From: Rhodoglobus sp.
GTDB lineage: Bacteria; Actinomycetota; Actinomycetes; Actinomycetales; Microbacteriaceae
Direction: 5' to 3'
DNA: 64,000 nt
NCBI GenBank assembly: GCA_025463605.1
Contig: JAODAV010000018.1
Location: 1-64,000, forward strand
Shown here: piece after piece, positions 1-8,166 of the stretch
How positions within the stretch are numbered: position 1 is the first letter of the stretch
Layout of the letters: each line of letters begins with the position of its first letter
Translations under genes and position numbers: made by a program
Notes under the pieces: generated by a model
Databases searched by the model: none
What the model saw: only the letters and a program-made list of their open reading frames with translations
What the model was told of the DNA's origin: nothing

Positions 1-147
1 ATCAGTGAGAAGCAGAACCAGCGCGACACCCTGCGGAGCCTCGGGCTCAAGCGCATCGGTGACGTGGTTGTGCGCGAGGACAACTCGCAGAACCGTGGCT
101 ACGTGCGCACGGTCGCTCACCTTGTCAGAGTCGAGGAGATTGACTAA
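1..147 (+). CDS. rpmD: 50S ribosomal protein L30, 3' part
   Basis: The first 48 codons translate to a sequence with the L30 pattern ([12 protein letters not shown], then [13 protein letters not shown]), so this is the C-terminal part of L30; the start lies before the window. L30 is a small protein of the large ribosomal subunit. Its TAA stop shares its last base with the ATG of rplO (TAATG), which implies translational coupling and the usual spc-operon order rpmD-rplO-secY-adk-map. The identification rests on sequence pattern and neighbours; the missing start is a window edge, not a truncation. Confidence 0.93.
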   Translation: MSEKQNQRDTLRSLGLKRIGDVVVREDNSQNRGYVRTVAHLVRVEEID

Positions 148-812
148 TGGCTGACGAAAAAGAAGCGGCCCCCAAGAAGGCACCTGCCGCAAAGGCTGCC
201 GAGAAGACGGCTCCCGTCGCGAAGGCTGCTGCTCCCAAGGCCGCCGCTGCGAAGGCTGCTGCTCCGAAGGCAGCTGCCGCGAAGAGCGACACCACCGTGA
301 AGGCCGGCAAGCCCGCTGCCAAGGCCGCGCCGGCGAAGAAGGCCGCACCTAAGGCCGCCGATGTGCCGTCGCGCCCCCAGGTGCTCAAGATGCACCACCT
401 CCGGCCCGCCGCCGGCGCCAAGAAGGACAAGACCCGCGTCGGACGCGGTGAGGGTTCCAAGGGCAAGACGGCTGGTCGTGGCACGAAGGGCACGAAGGCG
501 CGCTACTCGGTGCGTCCCGGCTTCGAAGGCGGAAACCTCAACTTCGTCATGCGGTCGCCGAAGCTGCGCGGGTTCAAGAACCCGTTCCGCGTCGAGTACC
601 AGGTCGTGAACCTCGAGAAGCTCGCCGAGTTGTACCCCAAGGGAGGCGATGTGACCATCACCGATCTCGTCGCCAAGGGTGCCGTGCGCAAGAACGAGAA
701 GGTCAAGGTTCTTGGGTCGGTTGATATTGCGGTTAAGCTGAACGTTGCAGTTGACAAGGTCTCCGGCTCTGCTGAGCAGAAGATCGTCGCCGCAGGCGGT
801 TCGGTCAAGTAA
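147..812 (+). CDS. rplO: 50S ribosomal protein L15 with long Ala/Lys-rich N-terminal tail
   Basis: L15 binds 23S rRNA during assembly of the large subunit. The recognisable L15 core starts only near residue 79 (LKMHHLRP, then [18 protein letters not shown]) and runs to the end of the 221-residue protein. The first roughly 75 residues are almost entirely Ala, Lys and Pro in AAPKAA-like repeats, resembling histone H1 tails; typical L15 is about 145 residues. The upstream ATG overlaps the rpmD stop, which supports the long form. A GTG just before LKMHH could give a conventional L15, but I see no ribosome-binding site for it. Confidence 0.95.
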   Translation: MADEKEAAPKKAPAAKAAEKTAPVAKAAAPKAAAAKAAAPKAAAAKSDTTVKAGKPAAKAAPAKKAAPKAADVPSRPQVLKMHHLRPAAGAKKDKTRVGRGEGSKGKTAGRGTKGTKARYSVRPGFEGGNLNFVMRSPKLRGFKNPFRVEYQVVNLEKLAELYPKGGDVTITDLVAKGAVRKNEKVKVLGSVDIAVKLNVAVDKVSGSAEQKIVAAGGSVK

Positions 813-831
813 CAAAGCCCAGTAGTACTCC

Positions 832-863
832 CGGGTGGGGTTTTCCTGACGGAGCCCCACCCG
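832..863 (+). terminator. Hairpin between rplO and secY
   Basis: A perfect 9-bp stem (CGGGTGGGG at 832-840 with CCCCACCCG at 855-863) encloses a 14-base loop. No T-run follows, so this is either a weak terminator or attenuator that lowers secY expression relative to the ribosomal genes, or an mRNA processing or stability structure. It ends about 18 bases before the secY Shine-Dalgarno sequence. Confidence 0.5.
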
Positions 864-892
864 ACTGCATTACATAGATCATCGGAGGCCTT

Positions 893-2218
893 GTGTTTAG
901 AGCTGTCGCGCGGATCTTCCGCACGCCTGACCTTCGCAGGAAGATCGGGTTCACGCTCGGCATCGTCGCGCTGTTCCGTCTAGGTTCGTTCATCCCCGCG
1001 CCGTTCGTGGACTTCGGCAATGTGCAGATCTGTCTCGCCAGCAACGCGAACGCCGGCAGCCTCTACGATCTCGTCAACTTGTTCAGCGGCGGAGCGCTCC
1101 TCCAACTGTCGATCTTCGCGCTCGGCATCATGCCGTACATCACGGCGTCGATCATCGTGCAGCTGCTGCGCGTGGTCATCCCTCACTTCGAGACCCTCTA
1201 CAAGGAGGGCCAGTCCGGCCAGTCGCGCCTGACCCAGTACACCCGCTACCTCACGATCGCGCTCGGCGTGCTCCAGTCGACCACCCTCATCACGGTCGCC
1301 CGCAGCGGTGCGCTCTTCCCGTCGAACTCGGGCGTTGCCGAATGCAGCCAGCTCATCACTGATGACTCCTGGTACGCGATCATGCTCATGGTCATCACGA
1401 TGACTGCAGGCACCGGGCTGATCATGTGGATGGGCGAGCTCATCACCGAGCGCGGCATCGGCAACGGCATGTCACTGCTGATCTTCACGTCGATCTCAGC
1501 CCAGTTCCCGAGCGCACTCTGGGCCATCCAGACCAACAAGGGTATCGAGGTCTTCATCGCGGTCATCGCGATCGGAGTCGTCATCATGGCGGCGGTCGTC
1601 TTCGTCGAACAGTCGCAGCGCCGCATCCCGGTGCAATACGCAAAGCGCATGGTCGGGCGGCGCACCTACGGCGGCAACAACACCTACATCCCGATCAAGG
1701 TCAACATGGCCGGCGTCGTGCCCGTCATCTTCGCCTCGTCGCTGCTCTACCTGCCCGCCCTCATCGCGCAGTTCAACCAGCCCGCTGCGGGGGAGACCCC
1801 GGCCGGGTGGGTCGTCTGGATCCAGAACTACCTCACCAAGGGCGATCACCCGCTCTACATGCTGCTGTACTTCCTGCTCATCGTCGGTTTCACGTACTTC
1901 TACGTCGCGATCACCTTCAACCCCGAAGAGGTCGCTGACAACATGAAGAAGTACGGCGGCTTCATCCCGGGCATCCGGGCGGGCCGGCCGACCGCCGAGT
2001 ACCTCGACTACGTGCTCACTCGCGTGACGCTTCCGGGATCCCTGTATCTGGGTCTCATCGCGCTCATACCGCTCGTGGCACTCGTGCTCGTCAATGCCAG
2101 TACCAACTTCCCGTTCGGAGGCGCGAGCATCCTGATCATCGTCGGCGTCGGACTCGAAACCGTCAAACAGATCGACTCACAGCTTCAGCAACGCCACTAC
2201 GAGGGCCTGCTTCGGTGA
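893..2218 (+). CDS. secY: Preprotein translocase channel subunit SecY
   Basis: SecY forms the membrane pore of the Sec translocon with SecE and SecG. The 441-residue product begins [20 protein letters not shown] and contains the expected ten hydrophobic segments; the characteristic NGMSLLIF and the cytoplasmic loop [11 protein letters not shown] are present. Length matches the family. The GTG start at 893 follows a GGAGG sequence at 884-888. The stop overlaps the next gene as GTGA, so secY and adk are translationally coupled. Nothing is missing. Confidence 0.98.
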   Translation: MFRAVARIFRTPDLRRKIGFTLGIVALFRLGSFIPAPFVDFGNVQICLASNANAGSLYDLVNLFSGGALLQLSIFALGIMPYITASIIVQLLRVVIPHFETLYKEGQSGQSRLTQYTRYLTIALGVLQSTTLITVARSGALFPSNSGVAECSQLITDDSWYAIMLMVITMTAGTGLIMWMGELITERGIGNGMSLLIFTSISAQFPSALWAIQTNKGIEVFIAVIAIGVVIMAAVVFVEQSQRRIPVQYAKRMVGRRTYGGNNTYIPIKVNMAGVVPVIFASSLLYLPALIAQFNQPAAGETPAGWVVWIQNYLTKGDHPLYMLLYFLLIVGFTYFYVAITFNPEEVADNMKKYGGFIPGIRAGRPTAEYLDYVLTRVTLPGSLYLGLIALIPLVALVLVNASTNFPFGGASILIIVGVGLETVKQIDSQLQQRHYEGLLR

Positions 2219-2814
2219 CCCGGCTTCTTCTCATCGGACCACCCGGCGCAGGTAAAGGCACCCAGGCGGTCCGACTCGCTGAGTCGTACCTCGTTCCGGA
2301 CATCTCCACGGGCGACATCTTCCGCACCAACGTCAAGAACGAGACCCCGCTGGGCAAGCAGGCGAAGGCCTACATGGATGCCGGCGACAACGTTCCCGAC
2401 TCGCTCACGAACGACCTCATCCGGCATCGCCTGGAGGAGCCGGACGCCCAGGACGGCTTCCTGCTCGACGGCTACCCGCGAACGGAAGACCAGGTGCGGG
2501 AGCTCGACGAGTTCCTCGCCAGCCACGGTGCGGCGCTCGACGCCGTCATCGAGTTGGTGGCCGACCCGGACGTAGTGGTCGACAGGTTGCGCAAGCGCGC
2601 GGTCGAGCAGGGGCGCAGCGACGATGATGAGTCGGTTGTGCGCCACCGTCTCGAGGTCTACCGCGAGCAGACTGCCCCACTCATCGACGTCTACGCCGGG
2701 CGCGGACAGCTCGTGAAGATCGACGCGATCGGTCCGATCGACCAGGTTACCCAGCGCATCACTTCGGCTCTGGCCGAACGCGGCATCGCCATGCCGGACG
2801 CCGCAACCCGCTAG
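2215..2814 (+). CDS. adk: Adenylate kinase
   Basis: Cytosolic enzyme that converts AMP and ATP to two ADP. The P-loop GPPGAGKGT lies at residues 8-16, and the AMP-binding sequences DISTGDIFR and LLDGYPRT follow. The LID region ([21 protein letters not shown]) is the short, zinc-free form, giving 199 residues as in other actinobacteria. The GTG start overlaps the secY stop by four bases (GTGA), and map starts five bases after the stop, so the three genes form one transcription unit. Confidence 0.97.
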   Translation: MTRLLLIGPPGAGKGTQAVRLAESYLVPDISTGDIFRTNVKNETPLGKQAKAYMDAGDNVPDSLTNDLIRHRLEEPDAQDGFLLDGYPRTEDQVRELDEFLASHGAALDAVIELVADPDVVVDRLRKRAVEQGRSDDDESVVRHRLEVYREQTAPLIDVYAGRGQLVKIDAIGPIDQVTQRITSALAERGIAMPDAATR

Positions 2815-2819
2815 CTCCC

Positions 2820-3656
2820 ATGGCTTTCGGCAAGAGCGGGATCTACAAGACTCCCGCCGAGTTGCGGCTCATGATGGAGCCCGGCCGTGTGACTGCGGCC
2901 TCGCTCGCGGCGGTGCGGGCGGCGATCCGCCCCGGCGTCACAACGCTCGAACTCGACGCGATCGCCGAGTCGGTCATCCGGTCGGCCGGCGGCGTTCCCA
3001 ATTTCATGAAGGAGCCGGGCTACCACCACACGCTGTGCGTTTCGGTGAATGACGAGGTCGTTCACGGGGTGCCGGGGCCGCGCGTCATCCGGGCCGGCGA
3101 CATCGTCTCGGTCGACAGCGGAGCCGAACTCGGCGGGTGGAACGGGGATGCGGCGTTCACGGTCGTCGTGCCCGACCCGGCCCGGCCCGAGGTCGTCGCG
3201 AGCCGCCGGCAGCTCGCGGAGGCCGCGGAGCGTGGCCTGTGGGCGGGAATCGCCGCACTCGCCTCCGCGCGCCGTCTCAACGAGATCGGGGGTGCGATCG
3301 AGGATGCCGTGGAGTCGTCCGGCACCCGATTCGGCATACTCGAGGACTACGTCGGCCACGGCATCGGCAGGTCGATGCACGAGGACCCGCCCGTTTTCAA
3401 CTACCGCGTGCGCCAGAACGGGCCCGAGGTGAAGCCCGGTCTCGTCGTCGCCATCGAACCCATGGTCGTGCGCGGCACGATCGACACGCACGTGCTGGGC
3501 GACGACTGGACGGTGTCGACCGACGACGGGGCGGATGCCGCCCACTGGGAGCACTCGGTCGCCGTGCACGCGGACGGGCTCTGGGTGCTCACGGCAGAGG
3601 ACGGCGGCGCGGCGGGTCTCGCGCCGTTCGGCGTGGTACCCGTTGCGATCGCCTGA
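2820..3656 (+). CDS. map: Type I methionine aminopeptidase
   Basis: Removes the initiator methionine from nascent proteins. All five metal ligands of the pita-bread fold are visible: Asp99 and Asp110 (SVDSGAELGGWNGDAAFTV), His180 (GHGIGRSMHE), Glu213 (AIEPM) and Glu244 (AHWEHSVAV). The 278-residue length fits a class without the N-terminal zinc extension. ATG at 2820 starts five bases after adk. The gene is followed after 11 bases by a repeat element and then a promoter, so map is probably the last gene of the secY transcription unit. Confidence 0.96.
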   Translation: MAFGKSGIYKTPAELRLMMEPGRVTAASLAAVRAAIRPGVTTLELDAIAESVIRSAGGVPNFMKEPGYHHTLCVSVNDEVVHGVPGPRVIRAGDIVSVDSGAELGGWNGDAAFTVVVPDPARPEVVASRRQLAEAAERGLWAGIAALASARRLNEIGGAIEDAVESSGTRFGILEDYVGHGIGRSMHEDPPVFNYRVRQNGPEVKPGLVVAIEPMVVRGTIDTHVLGDDWTVSTDDGADAAHWEHSVAVHADGLWVLTAEDGGAAGLAPFGVVPVAIA

Positions 3657-3667
3657 CCTCAATCGCA

Positions 3668-3722
3668 GGCACCTTCGGTGCTGGCGTCGCGGGATCGCTG
3701 GCGCGCGATCCTCATAGCGCAG
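3668..3722. repeat. Covarying-stem repeat element, copy 1 (after map)
   Basis: One of five related elements in the window. It begins GGCACC, then TTCGGTGCTGGCGTCGCG, then a hairpin with the perfect stem GGATCGC/GCGATCC (3692-3698, 3705-3711), then CTCATAGCGCAGG. The flanks match the other copies while the stem is unique to this copy. It lies 11 bases after the map stop and directly upstream of the infA promoter. Function unknown; a REP-like mobile repeat or a 3'-end RNA structure are the two best options. Confidence 0.6.
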
Positions 3723-3724
3723 GG

Positions 3725-3754
3725 TTGGCGAAAATCCCGGTAATGACCTAAGCT
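3725..3754 (+). promoter_or_regulatory. Probable promoter of infA-rpmJ
   Basis: TTGGCG at 3725-3730 and TAAGCT at 3749-3754 are separated by 18 bases and fit the primary sigma-factor consensus of actinobacteria (TTGNCN, TANNNT). It sits just after a repeat element that follows map, where a new transcription unit would start. It would give a leader of about 115 bases before infA. No competing better match was seen in the map-infA gap. Confidence 0.45.
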
Positions 3755-3877
3755 TGATCTTTGGTGTTTCCGGCCGATTTTGTCGTGCCTGCGTACGGCT
3801 CTTCCAAGGGCGGCTCGCTATGGAAACATCACAATCCCGCAGACCAGCGAATCAATACTTTTAGCGACGAAGAGGCT

Positions 3878-4099
3878 ATGGCCAAAAAAGACGGTGTCAT
3901 CGAGATCGAGGGCGCAGTTGTCGAAGCTCTGCCCAACGCGATGTTTCGCGTTGAGCTGACCAACGGACACAAAGTGCTCGCCCACATCTCGGGCAAGATG
4001 CGACAGAACTACATCAGGATCCTCCCGGAGGACCGTGTAGTCGTCGAGTTGAGCCCTTACGACCTGACCCGTGGCCGGATCACCTACCGCTACAAGTAA
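3878..4099 (+). CDS. infA: Translation initiation factor IF-1
   Basis: IF-1 blocks the ribosomal A site during initiation. The product from ATG 3878 is 73 residues ([20 protein letters not shown], later [10 protein letters not shown] and RGRITYRYK), the exact family length and OB-fold pattern. The reading frame is open further upstream, to 3761, but that part has no IF-1 similarity and contains the probable leader; GAAGAGG shortly before 3878 serves as ribosome-binding site. It is followed by rpmJ and the alpha operon, the usual order. Confidence 0.97.
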   Translation: MAKKDGVIEIEGAVVEALPNAMFRVELTNGHKVLAHISGKMRQNYIRILPEDRVVVELSPYDLTRGRITYRYK

Positions 4100-4185
4100 C
4101 GACTGCTTCTTAACAGAAACTGTGCTGGAAAGTAACGGCCCGCGGCATCCCGCAGGTACGAAGACAGCGAGTGCAAGGAAACATC

Positions 4186-4302
4186 ATGAAGGTCAACCCC
4201 AGCGTCAAGCCCATCTGCGACCACTGCCGCGTCATCCGTCGCAACGGCAACGTCATGGTCATCTGCAAGTCCAACCCGCGTCACAAGCAGCGCCAGGGCT
4301 AG
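4186..4302 (+). CDS. rpmJ: 50S ribosomal protein L36, zinc-binding form
   Basis: A 38-residue protein starting [19 protein letters not shown], the complete L36. Cys11, Cys14, Cys27 and His33 form the zinc ribbon, so this is the C-plus form that is usually replaced by zinc-free paralogues under zinc starvation. The ATG at 4186 follows AAGGAA with normal spacing. It sits between infA and rpsM as in most bacteria. Confidence 0.97.
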   Translation: MKVNPSVKPICDHCRVIRRNGNVMVICKSNPRHKQRQG

Positions 4303-4328
4303 CCATTACTTACAACTGAATAAACACC

Positions 4329-4391
4329 GCACCGCCAGAACCTGCGCAAGCAGGGGACACCCCGGGTTGGAGGCCCGAGCACCGGCGGTGC
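4329..4391 (+). ncRNA. Candidate structured mRNA leader of rpsM (three-way junction)
   Basis: Between rpmJ and rpsM an outer 8-bp stem GCACCGCC (4329-4336) with GGCGGTGC (4384-4391) encloses two hairpins: CCTGC/GCAGG closed by a GCAA tetraloop of the GNRA type (4341-4354), and CGGG/CCCG (4363-4377). All stems are perfect. The arrangement looks like an autoregulatory ribosomal-protein leader placed about 35 bases before the rpsM start. In E. coli the leader at this position is the S4-binding alpha-operon pseudoknot; this one has a different layout, and rpsD is not in the operon. Pairing is read from sequence only. Confidence 0.5.
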
Positions 4392-4425
4392 ACCACACCT
4401 CCACTCACTCACAGGAGAAGCCACC

Positions 4426-4806
4426 ATGGCACGTCTAGCCGGCGTCGACATCCCGCGCGACAAGCGCGTTGAGGTCGCACTGACTTACATCTACGGTGTC
4501 GGCCGTACGAGGGCACTCAAGACCCTCGCCGACACGGGCATCAGCGGGGAGATCCGCGTCAAGGATCTGACCGACGACCAGCTCATCGCCCTTCGGGACT
4601 ACATCGAAGGAAACTTCAAGGTGGAGGGTGACCTCCGTCGCGAGGTCGCCGCCGACATCCGCCGCAAGGTCGAGATCGGCAGCTACCAGGGAATCCGTCA
4701 CCGTCGCGGCCTGCCCGTGCACGGCCAGCGCACCAAGACCAACGCTCGCACCCGCAAGGGCCCGAAGCGCACCGTTGCCGGCAAGAAGAAGGCCGGCCGC
4801 AAGTAG
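4426..4806 (+). CDS. rpsM: 30S ribosomal protein S13
   Basis: S13 sits in the head of the small subunit and contacts the P-site tRNA and the 50S subunit. The 126-residue product starts [21 protein letters not shown], has the helix-two-turns-helix region with YGVGRTRA, and ends in the basic tail [26 protein letters not shown] typical of S13. An AGGAG sequence lies at 4412-4416, nine bases before the ATG. First gene of the alpha operon, preceded by a structured leader; rpsK follows after 29 bases. Confidence 0.98.
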   Translation: MARLAGVDIPRDKRVEVALTYIYGVGRTRALKTLADTGISGEIRVKDLTDDQLIALRDYIEGNFKVEGDLRREVAADIRRKVEIGSYQGIRHRRGLPVHGQRTKTNARTRKGPKRTVAGKKKAGRK

Positions 4807-4835
4807 CGGGCGCCAGGACCAGGAGAATCTAAGAA

Positions 4836-5234
4836 ATGGCTGCACCGAAGGCCGCCGCGCGCAAGCCGCGCCGCAAGGAGAAGAAGAACGTCGCACTGGG
4901 CCAGGCCCACATTAAGTCGACGTTCAACAACACCATCGTCTCGATCACCGACCCCAGTGGGGCCGTCATCAGCTGGGCTTCGTCCGGCGCTGTCGGCTTC
5001 AAGGGTTCGCGCAAGTCGACCCCCTTCGCCGCCCAGCTCGCAGCGGAGTCCGCTGCTCGCCAGGCGCAGGAGCACGGCATGAAGAAGGTCGACGTGTTCG
5101 TCAAGGGACCGGGCTCCGGCCGCGAGACCGCGATCCGCTCCCTCCAGGCCGCCGGCCTCGAGGTCGGCTCGTTCAACGTCGTCACCCCGCAGGCGCACAA
5201 CGGTTGCCGCCCGCCGAAGCGCCGCCGCGTTTAG
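4836..5234 (+). CDS. rpsK: 30S ribosomal protein S11
   Basis: S11 forms part of the platform of the small subunit near the mRNA exit. The 132-residue product has the family core [35 protein letters not shown] and the C-terminal [12 protein letters not shown]. The first 20 residues are an Ala/Lys/Arg-rich lead-in. Directly downstream one would expect rpsD in many actinobacteria, but here a 167-base gap with a repeat element leads straight to rpoA. Confidence 0.98.
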   Translation: MAAPKAAARKPRRKEKKNVALGQAHIKSTFNNTIVSITDPSGAVISWASSGAVGFKGSRKSTPFAAQLAAESAARQAQEHGMKKVDVFVKGPGSGRETAIRSLQAAGLEVGSFNVVTPQAHNGCRPPKRRRV

Positions 5235-5257
5235 TCAGTTCATCAGTATCCGATCGG

Positions 5258-5320
5258 GGCTCCGCCCCGGTCGGCGCTGGCGTCGCGGCGATGCTGACGC
5301 ATCGCTCAAGCGCCAGCGCG
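5258..5320. repeat. Covarying-stem repeat element, copy 2 (after rpsK)
   Basis: The element starts with a hairpin CGGGGC/GCCCCG around 5255-5269, then TCGGCGCTGGCGTCGCG, a perfect variable stem GCGATGC/GCATCGC (5288-5294, 5299-5305), then TCAAGCGCCAGCGC. The outer flanks also pair: GCGCTGGCG (5274-5282) with CGCCAGCGC (5311-5319). It starts 23 bases after the rpsK stop. The two nested stems make this the best-folded copy; it could act as a terminator or processing site between rpsK and rpoA. Confidence 0.65.
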
Positions 5321-5401
5321 TATAACTCAACAGACCGACGGGCCAGCCACTCGTCGCATTCAGGTGTCAAATAGCGGACACCTCGCCGAAAGGAATCACC
5401 A

Positions 5402-6397
5402 GTGCTCATCGCACAGCGCCCCACTCTTGCCGAAGAGAACATCTCCGAGTTCCGTTCGCGGTTCGTCATCGAGCCGCTCGAACCCGGCTTCGGTTACACG
5501 CTCGGCAACTCCCTCCGTCGTACCCTGCTTTCCTCGATCCCGGGAGCTGCAGTCACGAGCATCCGTATCGATGGTGTGCCGCACGAATTCAGCACCGTTC
5601 CCGGTGTGAAGGAAGACGTTACCGAGGTCATCCTCAACATCAAGAACCTCGTGGTCTCGAGCGAGCACGACGAGCCCATCACCGCTTACCTGCGCAAGCA
5701 GGGCGCGGGTGAGGTCACTGCTGCCGACATCTCGGCTCCCGCCGGTGTCGAGATCCACAACCCCGAGCTCGTCATCGCCACGCTCAACGACAAGGCGAAG
5801 TTCGAGCTCGAGCTCACGATCGAGCGCGGTCGCGGCTACGTCTCGGCAACCCAGAACCGCAGCGAGTTCAGCGAAGCGGGCCAGATCCCGATCGACTCGA
5901 TCTACTCGCCCGTGCTCAAGGTGACCTACCGCGTCGAGGCGACTCGTGCCGGTGAGCGCACCGACTTCGACCGCCTGGTCGTGGATGTCGAGACCAAGTC
6001 CGCGATCACCCCGCGTGACGCGGTTGCATCCGCTGGCCGCACGCTCACCGAGCTGTTCGGTCTCGCCCGCGAGCTCAACAGTGCTGCCGAGGGCATCGAG
6101 ATCGGCCCGGCTCCCGTCGACGCCGTTCTGTCGAGCGAGCTCAGCATGCCCATCGAAGACCTCGACTTGAGCGTGCGCAGCTACAACTGCCTCAAGCGCG
6201 AGGGCATCAACACCGTCTCGGAGCTCGTCGCCCTCTCGGAGACGCAGCTCATGAACATCCGCAACTTCGGCCAGAAGTCGGTCGACGAGGTCAAGGACAA
6301 GCTCGTCGAGATGGGCCTTTCGCTCAAGGACAGCGTGCCCGGATTCGACGGCGCACACTTCTACGGCGGCTACGACGACGACGAAGCAAACGCGTAA
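5402..6397 (+). CDS. rpoA: RNA polymerase alpha subunit
   Basis: The alpha dimer is the assembly platform of RNA polymerase, and its C-terminal domain contacts UP elements and activators. The 331-residue product has the N-terminal domain ([29 protein letters not shown]) and, after a linker, the helix-hairpin-helix C-terminal domain near residues 250-310 ([32 protein letters not shown]). Start is GTG at 5402, with AAAGGA at 5389-5394 as ribosome-binding site. rplQ follows after 38 bases. Confidence 0.98.
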   Translation: MLIAQRPTLAEENISEFRSRFVIEPLEPGFGYTLGNSLRRTLLSSIPGAAVTSIRIDGVPHEFSTVPGVKEDVTEVILNIKNLVVSSEHDEPITAYLRKQGAGEVTAADISAPAGVEIHNPELVIATLNDKAKFELELTIERGRGYVSATQNRSEFSEAGQIPIDSIYSPVLKVTYRVEATRAGERTDFDRLVVDVETKSAITPRDAVASAGRTLTELFGLARELNSAAEGIEIGPAPVDAVLSSELSMPIEDLDLSVRSYNCLKREGINTVSELVALSETQLMNIRNFGQKSVDEVKDKLVEMGLSLKDSVPGFDGAHFYGGYDDDEANA

Positions 6398-6435
6398 GCG
6401 CCGCACTTCACTTCTGACACTGGAGAACGAGAACA

Positions 6436-7071
6436 ATGCCTACACCTACCAAGGGACCCCGCCTCGGCGGAGGGCCGGCCCACGAGCGTCTCATGCTCGC
6501 GAACCTGGCCGCAGCCCTGTTCACCCACAAGAGCATCAAGACGACCGAGACGAAGGCCAAGCGCCTGCGTCCCGTTGCTGAGCGACTGATCACCTTCGCG
6601 AAGAAGGGCGACCTGCATAACCGTCGCCGCGCGCTCGCGATCATCGGCGACAAGAACGTCATCCACGAGCTCTTCACCGAGATCGCCCCCCTCGTCGAGC
6701 ACCGTGATGGTGGTTACACCCGCATCACGAAGCTCGGTTTCCGCAAGGGCGACAACGCCTCGATGGTGCAGATCGAGCTCGTGCTCGAGCCCGTGAACCC
6801 GAAGCCGAAGTCGGCGAAGAAGGTTGCTGCCGCCGACGCCGCGTCGAAGCCGGCCAAGGCCGCGCCGAAGGCGGACGCGGATGACGCGGAGACTGTCGAA
6901 GACGCGGCCCCGGCCGAGACGCCCGACGAATCCGCTGCCGAGGTCGAGGAGTCGACCGAGGACGTTGCCGCCGAGACCGTCGCCGACGAGGTCGCTGACG
7001 CCGACGCCGAGGTTGCCGCCGAAGAGGCGCCCGCCGAGGACGCCGCCGCCGAGAAGGCCGACGACAAGTAG
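6436..7071 (+). CDS. rplQ: 50S ribosomal protein L17 with acidic C-terminal tail
   Basis: L17 lies near the polypeptide exit tunnel. The family core fills residues 1 to about 120 ([39 protein letters not shown]). Residues about 122-211 are an extension, first Lys/Ala-rich and then strongly acidic (many Glu, Asp, Ala), which nearly doubles the usual 120-residue size. The start is ATG at 6436 after GGAG. It is the last gene of the alpha operon and is followed by a strong hairpin terminator. Confidence 0.97.
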   Translation: MPTPTKGPRLGGGPAHERLMLANLAAALFTHKSIKTTETKAKRLRPVAERLITFAKKGDLHNRRRALAIIGDKNVIHELFTEIAPLVEHRDGGYTRITKLGFRKGDNASMVQIELVLEPVNPKPKSAKKVAAADAASKPAKAAPKADADDAETVEDAAPAETPDESAAEVEESTEDVAAETVADEVADADAEVAAEEAPAEDAAAEKADDK

Positions 7072-7084
7072 TTCATCGCTTTCG

Positions 7085-7114
7085 GTAAGACCCCGCCTCC
7101 GCGCGGGGTCTTAC
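7085..7114 (+). terminator. Terminator of the alpha operon
   Basis: A perfect 12-bp stem, GTAAGACCCCGC (7085-7096) with GCGGGGTCTTAC (7103-7114), has a 6-base loop and is followed by TGTTTA. It lies 13 bases after the rplQ stop and just before the next gene, as expected for an intrinsic terminator. The downstream arm also contains the -10-like TACTGT of the following gene. Confidence 0.8.
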
Positions 7115-7124
7115 TGTTTAACCC

Positions 7125-8162
7125 GTGACCGCACTTCCGCTGAGCGCCCGTGTGCCCGCCCCCGACACCGTCGACCGTCCTTCGGATGGCGACGGGCTGC
7201 GCTGGCGCGCGGCGACAATGGATGACCTCGAGGCCATCCTGGATTTCGAGCGAGAGATCGCCGCGGCCGACCATCCCCACTACACGGTGACCCGCGAGGA
7301 TGTCGCCAACGACTTCGAGCACAGCTACGTCGACCTGGCCGACGACACGACGGTGGTACTCGATGACGAGGATCGGGTCGTGGCGTGGGGCCAGTGCATC
7401 CTCAGCCCGGGCCAGGAGTCGCTCGTGCGCTCGATCTTCGTCGGGGGCGTGCGACCCTCCCAGCGCGGGCGCGGCATCGGGCGGCGGCTGCTGCGCTGGC
7501 AGGAGCAACGCGGGCTGCAGCAGCTGGCGTCATCCGACAAGACACTGCCCGGCTGGCTGGTGTCGTATTGCGACGAGCGCGCGACAAGCGCCCGCAGCAT
7601 GATGGAGCGCTTCGGGTTCGAGGTCGTGCGGTATTTCCTCGAGTTGCACCGCGACCTGTCGCAGCCGATCAAAGAGCGTGCCGTCGCGCCGGGAGTGCGA
7701 ATCGAGCAGTTCTCGCCCGAGTGGTCAGCGGCGACCCTCGAAGCCCGCAACGTGTCGTTCCGCGACCACTGGGGCAGTCAGCCGGTAACGCAAGAGCAGT
7801 GGTCGTCGTTCACGGCGCGCGAGGGCCCGCGCAACGACTGGTCGTTCGTCGCCGTCGCGCCAGACGAGAACGGGCGAGATGCCGTCGTGGGCTTCTCGAT
7901 CGGGGAGGCGAACGAACAGGACTGGGAGTTGCAGGGATTCTCCTCGTGCTATGTGCACCTGGTGGGGGTGACCAGTGCGTGGCGCAAGAAAGGTATCGCC
8001 GCGGCCCTTCTCACTCGCACCCTGCTGGCCGTTCGAGACTCGGGTGTCGATCAGGTCACCCTCGACGTCGATTCCGATAGCCCCACGGGCGCGCTGGGCC
8101 TCTACACGGGGCTCGGCTTCGTCGAGGCGCATCGCAGCCTCAACCTCACCCGCGTGTACTGA
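7125..8162 (+). CDS. Tandem GNAT-domain acetyltransferase
   Basis: The 345-residue product contains two GNAT acetyl-CoA-dependent N-acetyltransferase folds in tandem: about residues 25-180 (acetyl-CoA loop QRGRGIGRRLL) and about 190-345 (SAWRKKGIAAALLTR, ending in LYTGLGF). The two-fold arrangement resembles mycothiol synthase MshD, but the sequence is not clearly MshD and the substrate is unknown. The GTG start at 7125 is seven bases after TACTGT, so the transcript may be leaderless. The gene converges with the acyltransferase at 8167, leaving four bases between the stops. Confidence 0.85.
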   Translation: MTALPLSARVPAPDTVDRPSDGDGLRWRAATMDDLEAILDFEREIAAADHPHYTVTREDVANDFEHSYVDLADDTTVVLDDEDRVVAWGQCILSPGQESLVRSIFVGGVRPSQRGRGIGRRLLRWQEQRGLQQLASSDKTLPGWLVSYCDERATSARSMMERFGFEVVRYFLELHRDLSQPIKERAVAPGVRIEQFSPEWSAATLEARNVSFRDHWGSQPVTQEQWSSFTAREGPRNDWSFVAVAPDENGRDAVVGFSIGEANEQDWELQGFSSCYVHLVGVTSAWRKKGIAAALLTRTLLAVRDSGVDQVTLDVDSDSPTGALGLYTGLGFVEAHRSLNLTRVY

Positions 8163-8166
8163 CGCG

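Noticed and set aside
3761..3877. N-terminal extension of infA
   Set aside because: IF-1 similarity and length start exactly at ATG 3878; the extension is leader sequence.
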